Made by a program: the position numbers and the translations under genes. From the NCBI GenBank assembly GCA_964371075.1, contig CAYJKN010000003.1, positions 372,001 to 436,000 on the forward strand: a stretch of 64,000 bases of DNA, read 5' to 3'. Positions 52,261 to 60,464 of the stretch are shown here, one piece after another. A model generated the notes under the pieces. The model was not told the DNA's origin and did not search any database. It saw only the letters and a list, made by a program, of their open reading frames with translations. Each line of letters begins with the position of its first letter. The first letter of the stretch is position 1. This DNA is from UTCHB3 sp964371075. Lineage in GTDB: Bacteria; Bacteroidota; Ignavibacteria; Ignavibacteriales; Ignavibacteriaceae.

Positions 52261-53286
52261 CTAATAGCGGCGATGCCTTATCAGAACTGAAGAGTAGCCG
52301 TTAAGATTATCAATAACCCTGCCGGCACCTCTTACAACTGCTGTTAAGGGTTCCTCTGCAATATGCACAGGGAGATTTGTTTCAAGTCTTATTCTCTTGT
52401 CAAGTCCTTTTAGCAGAGCACCACCCCCGGAAAGCATGATCCCGGAACTGTGAATATCTGCAGAATGTTCAGCGCCCGTTCTTTCGAGCAATCTTCTTAC
52501 TGCTTCCAGTATGGCAACCACAGGACCTTCGAGAGCATCTCTGATTTCAACAGATGATACTTCCACCTTTTTAGGAACTCCGCCAACCAAATCCCTTCCC
52601 TTTACTTCAATGGTAAGTTCTTCGGGAAGTGCCATTGCAGAGCCAACCTGGCATTTAATGGCTTCAGCTGTCCTCTCACCAATCAGGATATTGTAGTTTC
52701 GTCTGAAAAAACTTACTATTGCCTCATTCATTTCATCTCCGGCAACCTTGATCGATTCCTCAACCACTATACCCGACAAAGCGATCACAGCAATCTCCGT
52801 TGTTCCACCACCAATATCAATTACCATATTACCTTCAGGACGAGATACATCAATACCAATTCCAATCGCTGCAGACATCGGCTCCGAGATCAGATGAACC
52901 TCTTTTGCGCCGGCATGTTCAGCACTGTCGCGCACAGCCCTCTTTTCAACTTCGGTAACTCCACTTGGAACAGCTATTACCACTTTTCTTGCAGAAACTA
53001 TTCCTGAGTTTACTTTTTTTATAAACGCTCTAATCATCCCCTCAGCAATTTCAAAATCAGCAATTACACCGTCTCTCATGGGTCTGGTAACTTTGATGTC
53101 GCGGTGTTCTCTGCCCATCATTTCCTTTGCTTTATTTCCCAGCGCAATAATTTTTCTCGTATTTCTGTCGAAAGCAACGATTGAGGGTTCATTTAAAATG
53201 ATCCCCTTACCCTTTACATGAATAAGAGTGTTTGCGGTCCCTAAATCGATCGCTATGTCATTTGCTAAAAAATCGAACAATCCCAT
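52261..53286 (-). CDS. mreB: Actin-like cell-shape protein MreB
   Basis: Cytosolic filament-forming ATPase guiding lateral-wall synthesis. The ATG at 53286 (MGLFDFLAND) has GAGGA eight bases upstream; a TTG two codons earlier is rejected. Actin-fold motifs are IDLGTANTLIH (phosphate 1), MVIDIGGGTTEIAVI (phosphate 2), and GIMLSGGGALLKGLD (adenosine). 341 residues. It leads the mreBCD-mrdA-rodA block, 10 bases after purH. Confidence 0.98.
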   Translation of the reverse strand: MGLFDFLANDIAIDLGTANTLIHVKGKGIILNEPSIVAFDRNTRKIIALGNKAKEMMGREHRDIKVTRPMRDGVIADFEIAEGMIRAFIKKVNSGIVSARKVVIAVPSGVTEVEKRAVRDSAEHAGAKEVHLISEPMSAAIGIGIDVSRPEGNMVIDIGGGTTEIAVIALSGIVVEESIKVAGDEMNEAIVSFFRRNYNILIGERTAEAIKCQVGSAMALPEELTIEVKGRDLVGGVPKKVEVSSVEIRDALEGPVVAILEAVRRLLERTGAEHSADIHSSGIMLSGGGALLKGLDKRIRLETNLPVHIAEEPLTAVVRGAGRVIDNLNGYSSVLIRHRRY

Positions 53287-53296
53287 TAACAATTCC

Positions 53297-54823
53297 TCAG
53301 TGTTTAAAGTGTCTGATCTTTGTAAAAATCATTGAAATATTGTGTCTGTCGGCGGCTTCAATAGCCTCCTGGTCTCTCACAGACCCTCCGGGTTGCACAA
53401 TTTCAGTTACTCCCGCCTCAGCTAATAAATTTATTCCGTCTTCAAACGGAAAAAAAGCGTCAGATGCTGCAATTGCACCTGAAATATCAAAACCAAATTC
53501 TCTGGCTTTCCTGATAGCAATTTTCACGGAATCAACACGCGATACCTGTCCGGCTCCAATTCCGATTGTTTGACCATCTTTTACCAGTACTATCGCATTC
53601 GATTTCACATTTTTACATACAGTCCAGGCAAACTTACATAAGTCAAGTCTTTCAGTTTTAACCGATGCTTTGGTGACATTAATTGCTGAGTCTATTTCCC
53701 CTGTATATCTGTCGTTTTCTTGCACAAGATACCCTCCGGCAGCATTTCTGATTACAAACGGATTTGTCGCTCTTTTCTTCTGCAACAATACTCTGCGCTG
53801 TTTCTTTTTGTTGAGTATTTCAATTGCCTCATCTGTGAAAGAAGGAGCAACTACAAGTTCAAGAAAAATTTCGTTTAATTTAAGTGCGGTTGTCTCATCA
53901 ACCTGACCGTTAAAAACTACAATTCCACCAAATGCGGAAACAGGATCAGAGGAAAGCGCTGCATTAAACGATTCAAATATACTCTTTTTTACAGCCACAC
54001 CACATGGATTACTGTGTTTTATTATTGCACAACCAGATTCGTCAAGCTCCCAAACGAGTTCGGTTGCGGCAGAAAGGTCAAGAATGTTGTTATAAGATAA
54101 CTCTTTCCCAATCAATTGCTCAAAATTTTCACTAAAATCCCCAAAGAAATACCCCTTTTGATGTGGGTTTTCACCATATCTGAGTACCCTCCTCTCTGGT
54201 TCAAAAATAGAGAGGATGGTGTTTTCCCCTGTTATTTTTCTCTCAAGCACCCTGGAGATCATCGAATCGTAAGCAGCTGTCACTTTAAAACCTTCAACCG
54301 CTAGATATTGTCGATATTCTTCATCAAGGTTATTTTCACTTAATCTCTCAATAAATTCAGGATATTGAATTGGCGAAGTAAGAATTGATACAAATTTATG
54401 ATTTTTTGCGGCTCCCCGAATCATTGAAACTCCCCCAATATCAATTTTTTCGACTAATTCAGCAACCGTAACATCTTCCTTTTGTGAGGCTCCCGAAAAA
54501 TCGTAAAGGTTCACGGCAACCACATCTATCAGGTCTATACCATGCTCGAGAAGTTCAGCCATATCCTGATCATTGTCTCTTCGTGCCAGAATTCCACCAA
54601 AAACTTTTGGATTGAGTGTTTTTACTCTTCCACCAAGAATTTCAGGAAATCCTGTGAGACTACCGATCTCCAAACATTCCATTCCGGATTCTCTGATCAC
54701 TTTTGCAGTGTTTCCGGTTGAAACAAGTGAATAACCACAATTTATTAGCGCGCCGGCAAGTTCTTTCACTCCACTTTTATCCGTGAGTGAAATTAATGCG
54801 TATTTTTTCAATTTATCTTCCAT
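53297..54823 (-). CDS. purH: Bifunctional AICAR formyltransferase/IMP cyclohydrolase
   Basis: Last two steps of purine synthesis. The N-terminal MGS-like cyclohydrolase domain (about 1-195) begins YALISLTDKSGV. The C-terminal transformylase domain has RYGENPHQKG, the Lys-His pair in IIKHSNPCGVAV and FPFEDGINLLAEAGV. Full length at 508 residues. It lies two bases after purN and 10 before mreB, linking nucleotide synthesis with the shape genes on one transcript. Confidence 0.97.
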   Translation of the reverse strand: MEDKLKKYALISLTDKSGVKELAGALINCGYSLVSTGNTAKVIRESGMECLEIGSLTGFPEILGGRVKTLNPKVFGGILARRDNDQDMAELLEHGIDLIDVVAVNLYDFSGASQKEDVTVAELVEKIDIGGVSMIRGAAKNHKFVSILTSPIQYPEFIERLSENNLDEEYRQYLAVEGFKVTAAYDSMISRVLERKITGENTILSIFEPERRVLRYGENPHQKGYFFGDFSENFEQLIGKELSYNNILDLSAATELVWELDESGCAIIKHSNPCGVAVKKSIFESFNAALSSDPVSAFGGIVVFNGQVDETTALKLNEIFLELVVAPSFTDEAIEILNKKKQRRVLLQKKRATNPFVIRNAAGGYLVQENDRYTGEIDSAINVTKASVKTERLDLCKFAWTVCKNVKSNAIVLVKDGQTIGIGAGQVSRVDSVKIAIRKAREFGFDISGAIAASDAFFPFEDGINLLAEAGVTEIVQPGGSVRDQEAIEAADRHNISMIFTKIRHFKH

Positions 54824-54825
54824 TT

Positions 54826-55443
54826 TTATAATTGTCGCTCTTCCAAACTGACAATCTTTACTTTTCCATTTTCAATTTTTATTCTGTTTTGGGCAAAAAG
54901 CCCAATAACTTCGGGTAATAATATATGTTCAGCTTTTAACACCAACGAAGCGATTTCATCCGGTGATTTTACATTTGAGATATCAACAAACTTTTGAGAT
55001 ATTATCGCACCACGGTCATATTCACTATTCACAAAATGGACTGTTGGTCCTGATAACTTGTCACCGGATTCAAAGACAGCTTCATGAACATGATGACCAT
55101 ACATCCCTTTCCCTCCAAAAGCAGGAAGAAGTGCAGGGTGAATATTTATTATCCGGTTTTCAAAATGTTGAACAAAGTCAGCAGGTATCAGCTTAAGAAA
55201 ACCTGCAAGGACAATCAAGCCGGCGTTTTTATCGTCAAGAATTTTTGTAAGTTCTGAAAAAGAAATCCCGCTTTTACCCACAACTGTAGTGTCGATGTTA
55301 AACTCTTCTGCAATTTTGAAGGCACCACAGTCAACTTTATCACTGATCACCAAAACAACATTAACCAGATCTTTCAGTTTTTCACATTCTATGATGGCTC
55401 TGAGATTTGAACCCCTTCCTGAAACAAAAACTGCAATGTTCAA
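54826..55443 (-). CDS. purN: Phosphoribosylglycinamide formyltransferase
   Basis: Formyl-THF-dependent GAR transformylase, third step of purine synthesis. Signatures are IAVFVSGRGSNLRAI, VLAGFLKLIPADFV, the catalytic block INIHPALLPAF with GKGMYGHHVHEAV, and GPTVHFVNSEYDRG with the catalytic Asp. 205 residues. Start is TTG without a strong SD, probably coupled to pyrG, which ends 14 bases upstream. Confidence 0.96.
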   Translation of the reverse strand: MNIAVFVSGRGSNLRAIIECEKLKDLVNVVLVISDKVDCGAFKIAEEFNIDTTVVGKSGISFSELTKILDDKNAGLIVLAGFLKLIPADFVQHFENRIINIHPALLPAFGGKGMYGHHVHEAVFESGDKLSGPTVHFVNSEYDRGAIISQKFVDISNVKSPDEIASLVLKAEHILLPEVIGLFAQNRIKIENGKVKIVSLEERQL

Positions 55444-55457
55444 AATGGTAAAACCAA

Positions 55458-57062
55458 CTATTTGGTCAAAGAATAAATCTTCGAAGCTTTAACAAACTCC
55501 CTGAAAAGTGGATGTGCATTTGTAGCTCTGCTCTTTAATTCAGGGTGAAATTGACATGCAACAAACCAGGGATGATCTTTTAATTCGATCATTTCGACAA
55601 GAAATCCATCGGGAGATGTTCCACTGATAACTATACCCTTGCTCTGCAGTTTGTCGCGGAACTGATTGTTAAGTTCATATCTGTGTCTGTGTCTCTCCAG
55701 AATTTCTTCAACACCATAAGCTTCTGCAGCTTTTGTCCCCGGTTTAATCACACAACTGTAAGAACCAAGTCGCATTGTTCCACCCATGTTTTTGATTCCC
55801 TTTTGGGTAGGCATAAGGTCTATCACCGAAAAAGCTCCCTTTTTGATTTCGGAACTATTGGCTCTTGGCATATTACATTCATTTCGGGCAAATTCAATAA
55901 CAGCACACTGCATCCCCAAACAAATTCCAAAAAACGGGATATTGTTGATGCGGGCATAGTTGATCGACTTAATTTTCCCCTCAATACCTCTGGTTCCAAA
56001 ACCTCCCGGAACAAGAATTCCGCTTACTCCTTCAAATATTTCATCAAGATTGCCTGATTCACAATCCTCGGCATTCACCCACCTAATTTTCACTTTCACA
56101 TCGTTTTCTGCTCCGGCATGTACAAACGATTCGATAATACTTTTATAGGCATCATGGTAATCGATATATTTCCCGCTGATTGCAATTTGGATGGTATGGC
56201 TTGGATTTTTGATCTTTGAAACAAATTTTTTCCAGGTACCCAACTCAATTTTTGCATCCTGAAGTCGTAGTTTTTTTAGAACCACCAAATCCATTTTTTC
56301 TTGATGTAATACAAGAGGAATCTCGTAGATAGTATCACAATCGTGAGCCGAGAAAACTGATTTACTGTCCACATTACAAAAAGAAGCTATTTTTGAACGA
56401 ATTTCAAGCGATAGAATCCGTTCAGATCTGCATACAAGAATATCAGGTTGAATCCCTAATTCTAAAAGTGCTTTTACGGAGTGTTGTGTTGGTTTTGTTT
56501 TAACCTCGTCTGCTGCACGGATATAAGGGACATAGGTTACATGAATAGTTAATGCATTCTTTTTTCCAAATTCATGGAGTAATTGCCTTACTGCCTCGAT
56601 AAAAGGCAAACTTTCTATGTCACCTATTGTGCCGCCTATTTCTGTGATAATAATATCATAATCACCAGATTCCCCGAGTTTGCACATCCTTCTTTTGATC
56701 TCGTCAGTGATGTGCGGAATAACTTGTACGGTAGCTCCAAGATATTCACCCTGCCGCTCACGAGTTATTACATCGTAGTAAATCTGTCCAGTGGTTGTAT
56801 TATTGGCTCTTTTCGTATTTAATCCAAGGAACCTCTCATAGTGACCCAGATCGAGATCAGTTTCGGCACCATCTTCAGTTACATATACTTCCCCGTGTTG
56901 AAAAGGATTCATCGTCCCGGGATCAACATTTATGTACGGATCAAATTTTTGAATAGTCACCCGATAGCCTCGCTGTTGAAGCAGCAAGCCCAAAGATGCA
57001 GCCGTAATTCCTTTCCCGATTGACGAAACAACGCCACCGGTTATAAATATGTACTTAACCAA
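55458..57062 (-). CDS. pyrG: CTP synthase (glutamine-hydrolysing)
   Basis: Makes CTP from UTP, ATP and glutamine. The N-terminal synthase domain opens MVKYIFITGGVVSSIGKGI; the start codon is TTG at 57062, exactly where the family begins. The C-terminal class I amidotransferase domain has GICLGMQCAVIEFAR (nucleophile Cys) and CQFHPE (His, Glu). Full length at 534 residues. It leads the pyrG-purN-purH-mre operon. Confidence 0.98.
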   Translation of the reverse strand: MVKYIFITGGVVSSIGKGITAASLGLLLQQRGYRVTIQKFDPYINVDPGTMNPFQHGEVYVTEDGAETDLDLGHYERFLGLNTKRANNTTTGQIYYDVITRERQGEYLGATVQVIPHITDEIKRRMCKLGESGDYDIIITEIGGTIGDIESLPFIEAVRQLLHEFGKKNALTIHVTYVPYIRAADEVKTKPTQHSVKALLELGIQPDILVCRSERILSLEIRSKIASFCNVDSKSVFSAHDCDTIYEIPLVLHQEKMDLVVLKKLRLQDAKIELGTWKKFVSKIKNPSHTIQIAISGKYIDYHDAYKSIIESFVHAGAENDVKVKIRWVNAEDCESGNLDEIFEGVSGILVPGGFGTRGIEGKIKSINYARINNIPFFGICLGMQCAVIEFARNECNMPRANSSEIKKGAFSVIDLMPTQKGIKNMGGTMRLGSYSCVIKPGTKAAEAYGVEEILERHRHRYELNNQFRDKLQSKGIVISGTSPDGFLVEMIELKDHPWFVACQFHPELKSRATNAHPLFREFVKASKIYSLTK

Positions 57063-57141
57063 CTTAATTCCATAAAAATAAATAATTTAAACTTCTAATA
57101 TACTTATACCGCTCCCCTTTTTCAAAGCAAAACAGATATAT

Positions 57142-57741
57142 CTAATCATTTACTTTAATACGGATATTTTCAATCCAAAGGCAGTACGCTTCGCCATTCA
57201 AATGAAGGCCATCGCTGCTTAGATTCGCATTTAGATTGCCGGAATTGTCTTTCATCAGGCTGCTGTTATCAAGAAATCCAATTTTATTCTCTAGGGAAAA
57301 TTTCTTCAATTCATCGTTTACAACGTCAATTGTGCTGTTTTTTATGCCGGTTTGTAGTTTTTTTTCTATCACAGGTAAAATCGATTGCAAATAGATTTTG
57401 CTGTCAGTCTCTGCAAACAAAGTATTGGCTATCTTTTTGATATTATTAATTACTGTCTCTGTTGGATAATGCCTTTGAAGATCATTAACGCCAATTGTGA
57501 TAAAAATCTTTTCAGGTTGCAGTTTAATAATTTCATGGAGCCTGTCGATCACACCAAAAGTACTGTCGCCCGAAATCCCCCTGTTTAAAATCTTTTTCCC
57601 GGGGAAAAACTCCTGCCATTCACACATTTCGGTTATACTATCGCCGAGAAATATTACTGCACCAAAATTTTCAGGGCACGTTCTAAAATGAGAGGTTCTG
57701 TGTTTATAATGAGGGTCATCCAAGTGTTCTTTATAATTCAT
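57142..57741 (-). CDS. SGNH/GDSL hydrolase (esterase/lipase-like)
   Basis: A 199-residue single-domain SGNH hydrolase. All four blocks are clear: block I IFLGDSITE with nucleophile Ser, block II Gly in NRGISGDST, block III Asn in ITIGVNDLQ, and block V SSDGLHLNGEAY with the Asp/His pair. No signal peptide is evident, so a cytosolic esterase or acetylhydrolase, possibly on carbohydrate, is likely. ATG start. Monocistronic. Confidence 0.92.
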   Translation of the reverse strand: MNYKEHLDDPHYKHRTSHFRTCPENFGAVIFLGDSITEMCEWQEFFPGKKILNRGISGDSTFGVIDRLHEIIKLQPEKIFITIGVNDLQRHYPTETVINNIKKIANTLFAETDSKIYLQSILPVIEKKLQTGIKNSTIDVVNDELKKFSLENKIGFLDNSSLMKDNSGNLNANLSSDGLHLNGEAYCLWIENIRIKVND

Positions 57742-57770
57742 TTTTTTGTAACCAATTGTATATTTTTAAG

Positions 57771-57778
57771 TAATTTTG
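57771..57778 (+). promoter_or_regulatory. Candidate -7 element (TAATTTTG) for the T9SS-secreted protein gene
   Basis: A TAnnTTTG match 46 bases before the ATG at 57825. A TTTG lies 22 bases further upstream, slightly more than the usual spacing. Confidence 0.38.
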
Positions 57779-57824
57779 TTTCAAATTTAATTAAATGTTT
57801 CTTACATAAGAAAAACTTATAGCT

Positions 57825-59174
57825 ATGAATAAATTATTTACTGTCTGCCTGTTGGTTACTGTTTTTGTTTTGGGGATAAATGCCCAAAGTGGAGGAAGAA
57901 TTTCTGATCAAACAACTTCCGGATTTAGAAGATTTCCTCTGTATGAAGAAGTTACAAACGCCTCGTGTGGACCATGTGCCTCGAGTAATCCGATTCTAAA
58001 TGCATTCCTTGAACAGATGTCCGATTCACTCGTAGCCATAACATATCATGCCTGGTGGCCCGGTGTTTCTGATCCGATGTACCAACACAACATCCAGCAA
58101 AACCGCGATAGAATTCAGTTCATGAAAGGTAATGTAAATGCAACACCTTGGTTAAATGTAGATGGGGTTGTAGTTGATGTCTGGCCATACAATTCAACAA
58201 ATCTGAATGGTGCCTATAATACCAGAATGGCGGTTCCATCCCCGCTTGGGTTGGAAGTAAGCCATGTGAGATTTTCAACCGACTCTGTTGAAGTAAGGGT
58301 TAAAGCTTCGCTCCTTTCTGATTTACCTTCCGGTACCTGGAAGTTAAGGGTTTATGCAGTTGAACACCCGATAAACTATGCCACCGCCCCCGGATCAAAT
58401 GGTGAGAAATTTTTCCCGCATGTCTTTAGAAAATCAGTCCCCGGTTCTGAGGGTGAACTCTTCCCTTCCACTGCGGGGAATTATGAATTTGTTTACCGTT
58501 ATAAATTTGAATCGGCGTGGAATGATACCAATATTTATTCGATTGCTGTAGTCCAGGATGATGTTACAAAAGAGGTTGTTAACACAGGAAGCAGTAGGTT
58601 CACAAATATCCTTCCCGTTGAACTTGCATCATTCGAAACAGTTCAAGAGAAGAATGGAATTTTGGTCTCATGGTCAACTGCCTCTGAACTAAACAACTTT
58701 GGTTTCGAAGTTGAAAAAAGTTATGATGGTGTGGTTTTTACAGCCGATGCCTTTGTGAATGGAAAAGGAACCTCAACAGACCTCACCCAATATTCACATT
58801 TTATGGAATTAAGCAAAAATGGATCTGTCTTTGTTAGATTAAAACAAATTGATTTTGATGGGTCAGTTTCCTATTCAAGAGTGGAAACAGTTGAATTTGG
58901 GCTAATTCCGACAACTGTGATGCTTTACGATAATTACCCAAATCCTTTTAATCCATCAACCACAATAACATATGCCCTTCCTGAAGCAACAGAAGTAACT
59001 CTTTCCGTTTACAGTACTTTGGGTGAATTGGTTAAGGTTCTGGATAGTGGGGCTAAACCTGCAGGCAATCATAAATTGGAATTTGACGCTTCTGAACTTC
59101 CTTCAGGAGTTTACCTCCTCAACCTGAATACACCGTTGGGGAATTCGATTAAGAAGATAAGTCTCCTGAAATAG
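57825..59174 (+). CDS. T9SS-secreted protein with thioredoxin-like (Omp28-type) domain
   Basis: A 449-residue secreted protein. The signal peptide ends GINA|Q21. An Omp28/thioredoxin-like region follows, with the redox motif CGPC in VTNASCGPCASSNP and later ATPWLNVDGV with the typical cis-Pro position. A FnIII-like linker domain begins ILPVELASFETV. The C-terminal type IX sorting domain starts YDNYPNPFNPSTTITY and ends SGVYLLNLN...KISLLK. It should cross the outer membrane by T9SS and be surface-attached or released. Disulfide exchange is suggested but not shown. Monocistronic. Confidence 0.9.
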   Translation: MNKLFTVCLLVTVFVLGINAQSGGRISDQTTSGFRRFPLYEEVTNASCGPCASSNPILNAFLEQMSDSLVAITYHAWWPGVSDPMYQHNIQQNRDRIQFMKGNVNATPWLNVDGVVVDVWPYNSTNLNGAYNTRMAVPSPLGLEVSHVRFSTDSVEVRVKASLLSDLPSGTWKLRVYAVEHPINYATAPGSNGEKFFPHVFRKSVPGSEGELFPSTAGNYEFVYRYKFESAWNDTNIYSIAVVQDDVTKEVVNTGSSRFTNILPVELASFETVQEKNGILVSWSTASELNNFGFEVEKSYDGVVFTADAFVNGKGTSTDLTQYSHFMELSKNGSVFVRLKQIDFDGSVSYSRVETVEFGLIPTTVMLYDNYPNPFNPSTTITYALPEATEVTLSVYSTLGELVKVLDSGAKPAGNHKLEFDASELPSGVYLLNLNTPLGNSIKKISLLK

Positions 59175-59193
59175 GTATCGAAGATGTAATAAC

Positions 59194-59697
59194 TTAAAAC
59201 TTCTGATCGTCGGCACTGGGACCATAAAGCCCGGGCACTTTCAGGTCATTCATTCGCAGATAAACTGTGAGCTGAGCTCTGTGATGGATCATGTGATTCA
59301 TCACAGAGGATCTGAGAACGATATGCCTCGGTTGTCCAAACAATGCTTTGTCCTGAAAATACAATGTCCAGGTCTCTAACATCTGCTCTTCTGTCATCCC
59401 TTTTAACGCCTCCAAAAACAATTTGACATTTTTGTCAAACAATTTAAGCAAATCTTCTTTGGTTTCCGGGTTGTCTCTGTCAAGACTTGTTTCCTCAGGG
59501 GTCATTCGGTATTCATTTGATTTCAGGGTCAATAAACCCCAATACGGCATATTTGTAACATGTAATGCCAAATGTTTAAATGAGAATGATTTTGGGTGTG
59601 GTTTGTAATCGAGTTTGGAAAAATCCAGATTTTCGAGCACCCTTCTTGTGCCCTTTAATTCCATTTCGAATTCATTATAAAATAAGTCAATAAACAT
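59194..59697 (-). CDS. DinB-family protein
   Basis: A 167-residue four-helix-bundle protein of the DinB/YfiT type. Candidate metal ligands are the histidine in LALHVTNM and the pair in MNHMIHHRAQLTVYLR, the classic DinB C-terminal motif. Family members are thiol transferases or unknown metal-dependent enzymes. ATG with AAGGA upstream. It converges with the T9SS gene, 19 bases apart. Confidence 0.88.
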   Translation of the reverse strand: MFIDLFYNEFEMELKGTRRVLENLDFSKLDYKPHPKSFSFKHLALHVTNMPYWGLLTLKSNEYRMTPEETSLDRDNPETKEDLLKLFDKNVKLFLEALKGMTEEQMLETWTLYFQDKALFGQPRHIVLRSSVMNHMIHHRAQLTVYLRMNDLKVPGLYGPSADDQKF

Positions 59698-59870
59698 TTA
59701 TTTGTTCCTTATGTTGTAAGTTTGATTCAGTTCTGTTGATTAAAATTGTTTAACTTCAAAAATTAATTTAACAAAATATGTACAGATAATTGTTCAACCG
59801 AATTATTTGCGATTATTTTTTCTCTGTAATGGCTTCATTACTGAATATCTTTTAGAGATTTTCATTAGAC

Positions 59871-59901
59871 TTGCGTAATAATAAAATTGAATGTATATTT
59901 G
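59871..59901 (+). promoter_or_regulatory. Promoter candidate of the metal-handling operon
   Basis: TTG at 59871-59873 and TATATTTG at 59894-59901 with a 20-base spacer fit the Bacteroidota -33/-7 pattern. The expected start site (about 59908) coincides with the ATG at 59907, suggesting a leaderless or near-leaderless transcript. Confidence 0.5.
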
Positions 59902-59906
59902 GCATT

Positions 59907-60365
59907 ATGAATAAGAAGTTTCTGACATTAAGTCTAATTTTTGCTTTTCTCCTCTCGACCACCGGTCTCCCGGTGATCTTACACATGTGTGATATCACAG
60001 GTAGTAAGTCTTTGGTCTCTTGCAGCGAATGTAACGACGAGCAAAAAGCAGAAGAGACAGAATCTTGTTGTTCTACCGAGAACTCTGCTTCAAAAAGTAC
60101 CGAAACCTCTTTTTCGCATGGGAAAAATATCGGGTGCTGTTCTGACCAACTCACACAGATCAAAATAGAAGATGATTTTTCTGTTAGCTCCGTCGATAAA
60201 GTCCAGCAAAATGTTACAGTAATATCTGTTGTTTCGACATCAAACACAACAGAAAAAGATGAAAATTATTTCCTGAACGATTCCGGATTTTCTCCGGAAC
60301 CACTTTACGGTAAACTCCTCCTCAAATCAATCCACCAGCTTAAGATAGCAAACCCCCTCTTTTAA
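59907..60365 (+). CDS. Cysteine-rich exported protein, HYC/CC-type (putative metal-binding)
   Basis: A 152-residue protein from the ATG at 59907. An N-terminal helix (about 4-20) is followed by His26-Met-Cys28, CSEC (39-42), CC (54-55) and CC (77-78). The C-terminal part is hydrophilic and variable. Spacing resembles the HYC_CC_PP family of small Bacteroidota proteins found beside heavy-metal TonB receptors; the canonical HYC is HMC here and the Pro-Pro is not obvious. Metal binding is inferred from Cys/His content and neighbours. No SD precedes the ATG. Confidence 0.72.
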   Translation: MNKKFLTLSLIFAFLLSTTGLPVILHMCDITGSKSLVSCSECNDEQKAEETESCCSTENSASKSTETSFSHGKNIGCCSDQLTQIKIEDDFSVSSVDKVQQNVTVISVVSTSNTTEKDENYFLNDSGFSPEPLYGKLLLKSIHQLKIANPLF

Positions 60366-60464
60366 AATTCCGTTTTACCTGCAGAATTGTTTTATCCCTG
60401 CGACAGGAATAAATGCCTCTGCCTACTAAATATTTTCAATTCGGATAAAAAAAAGAGTTTAACT

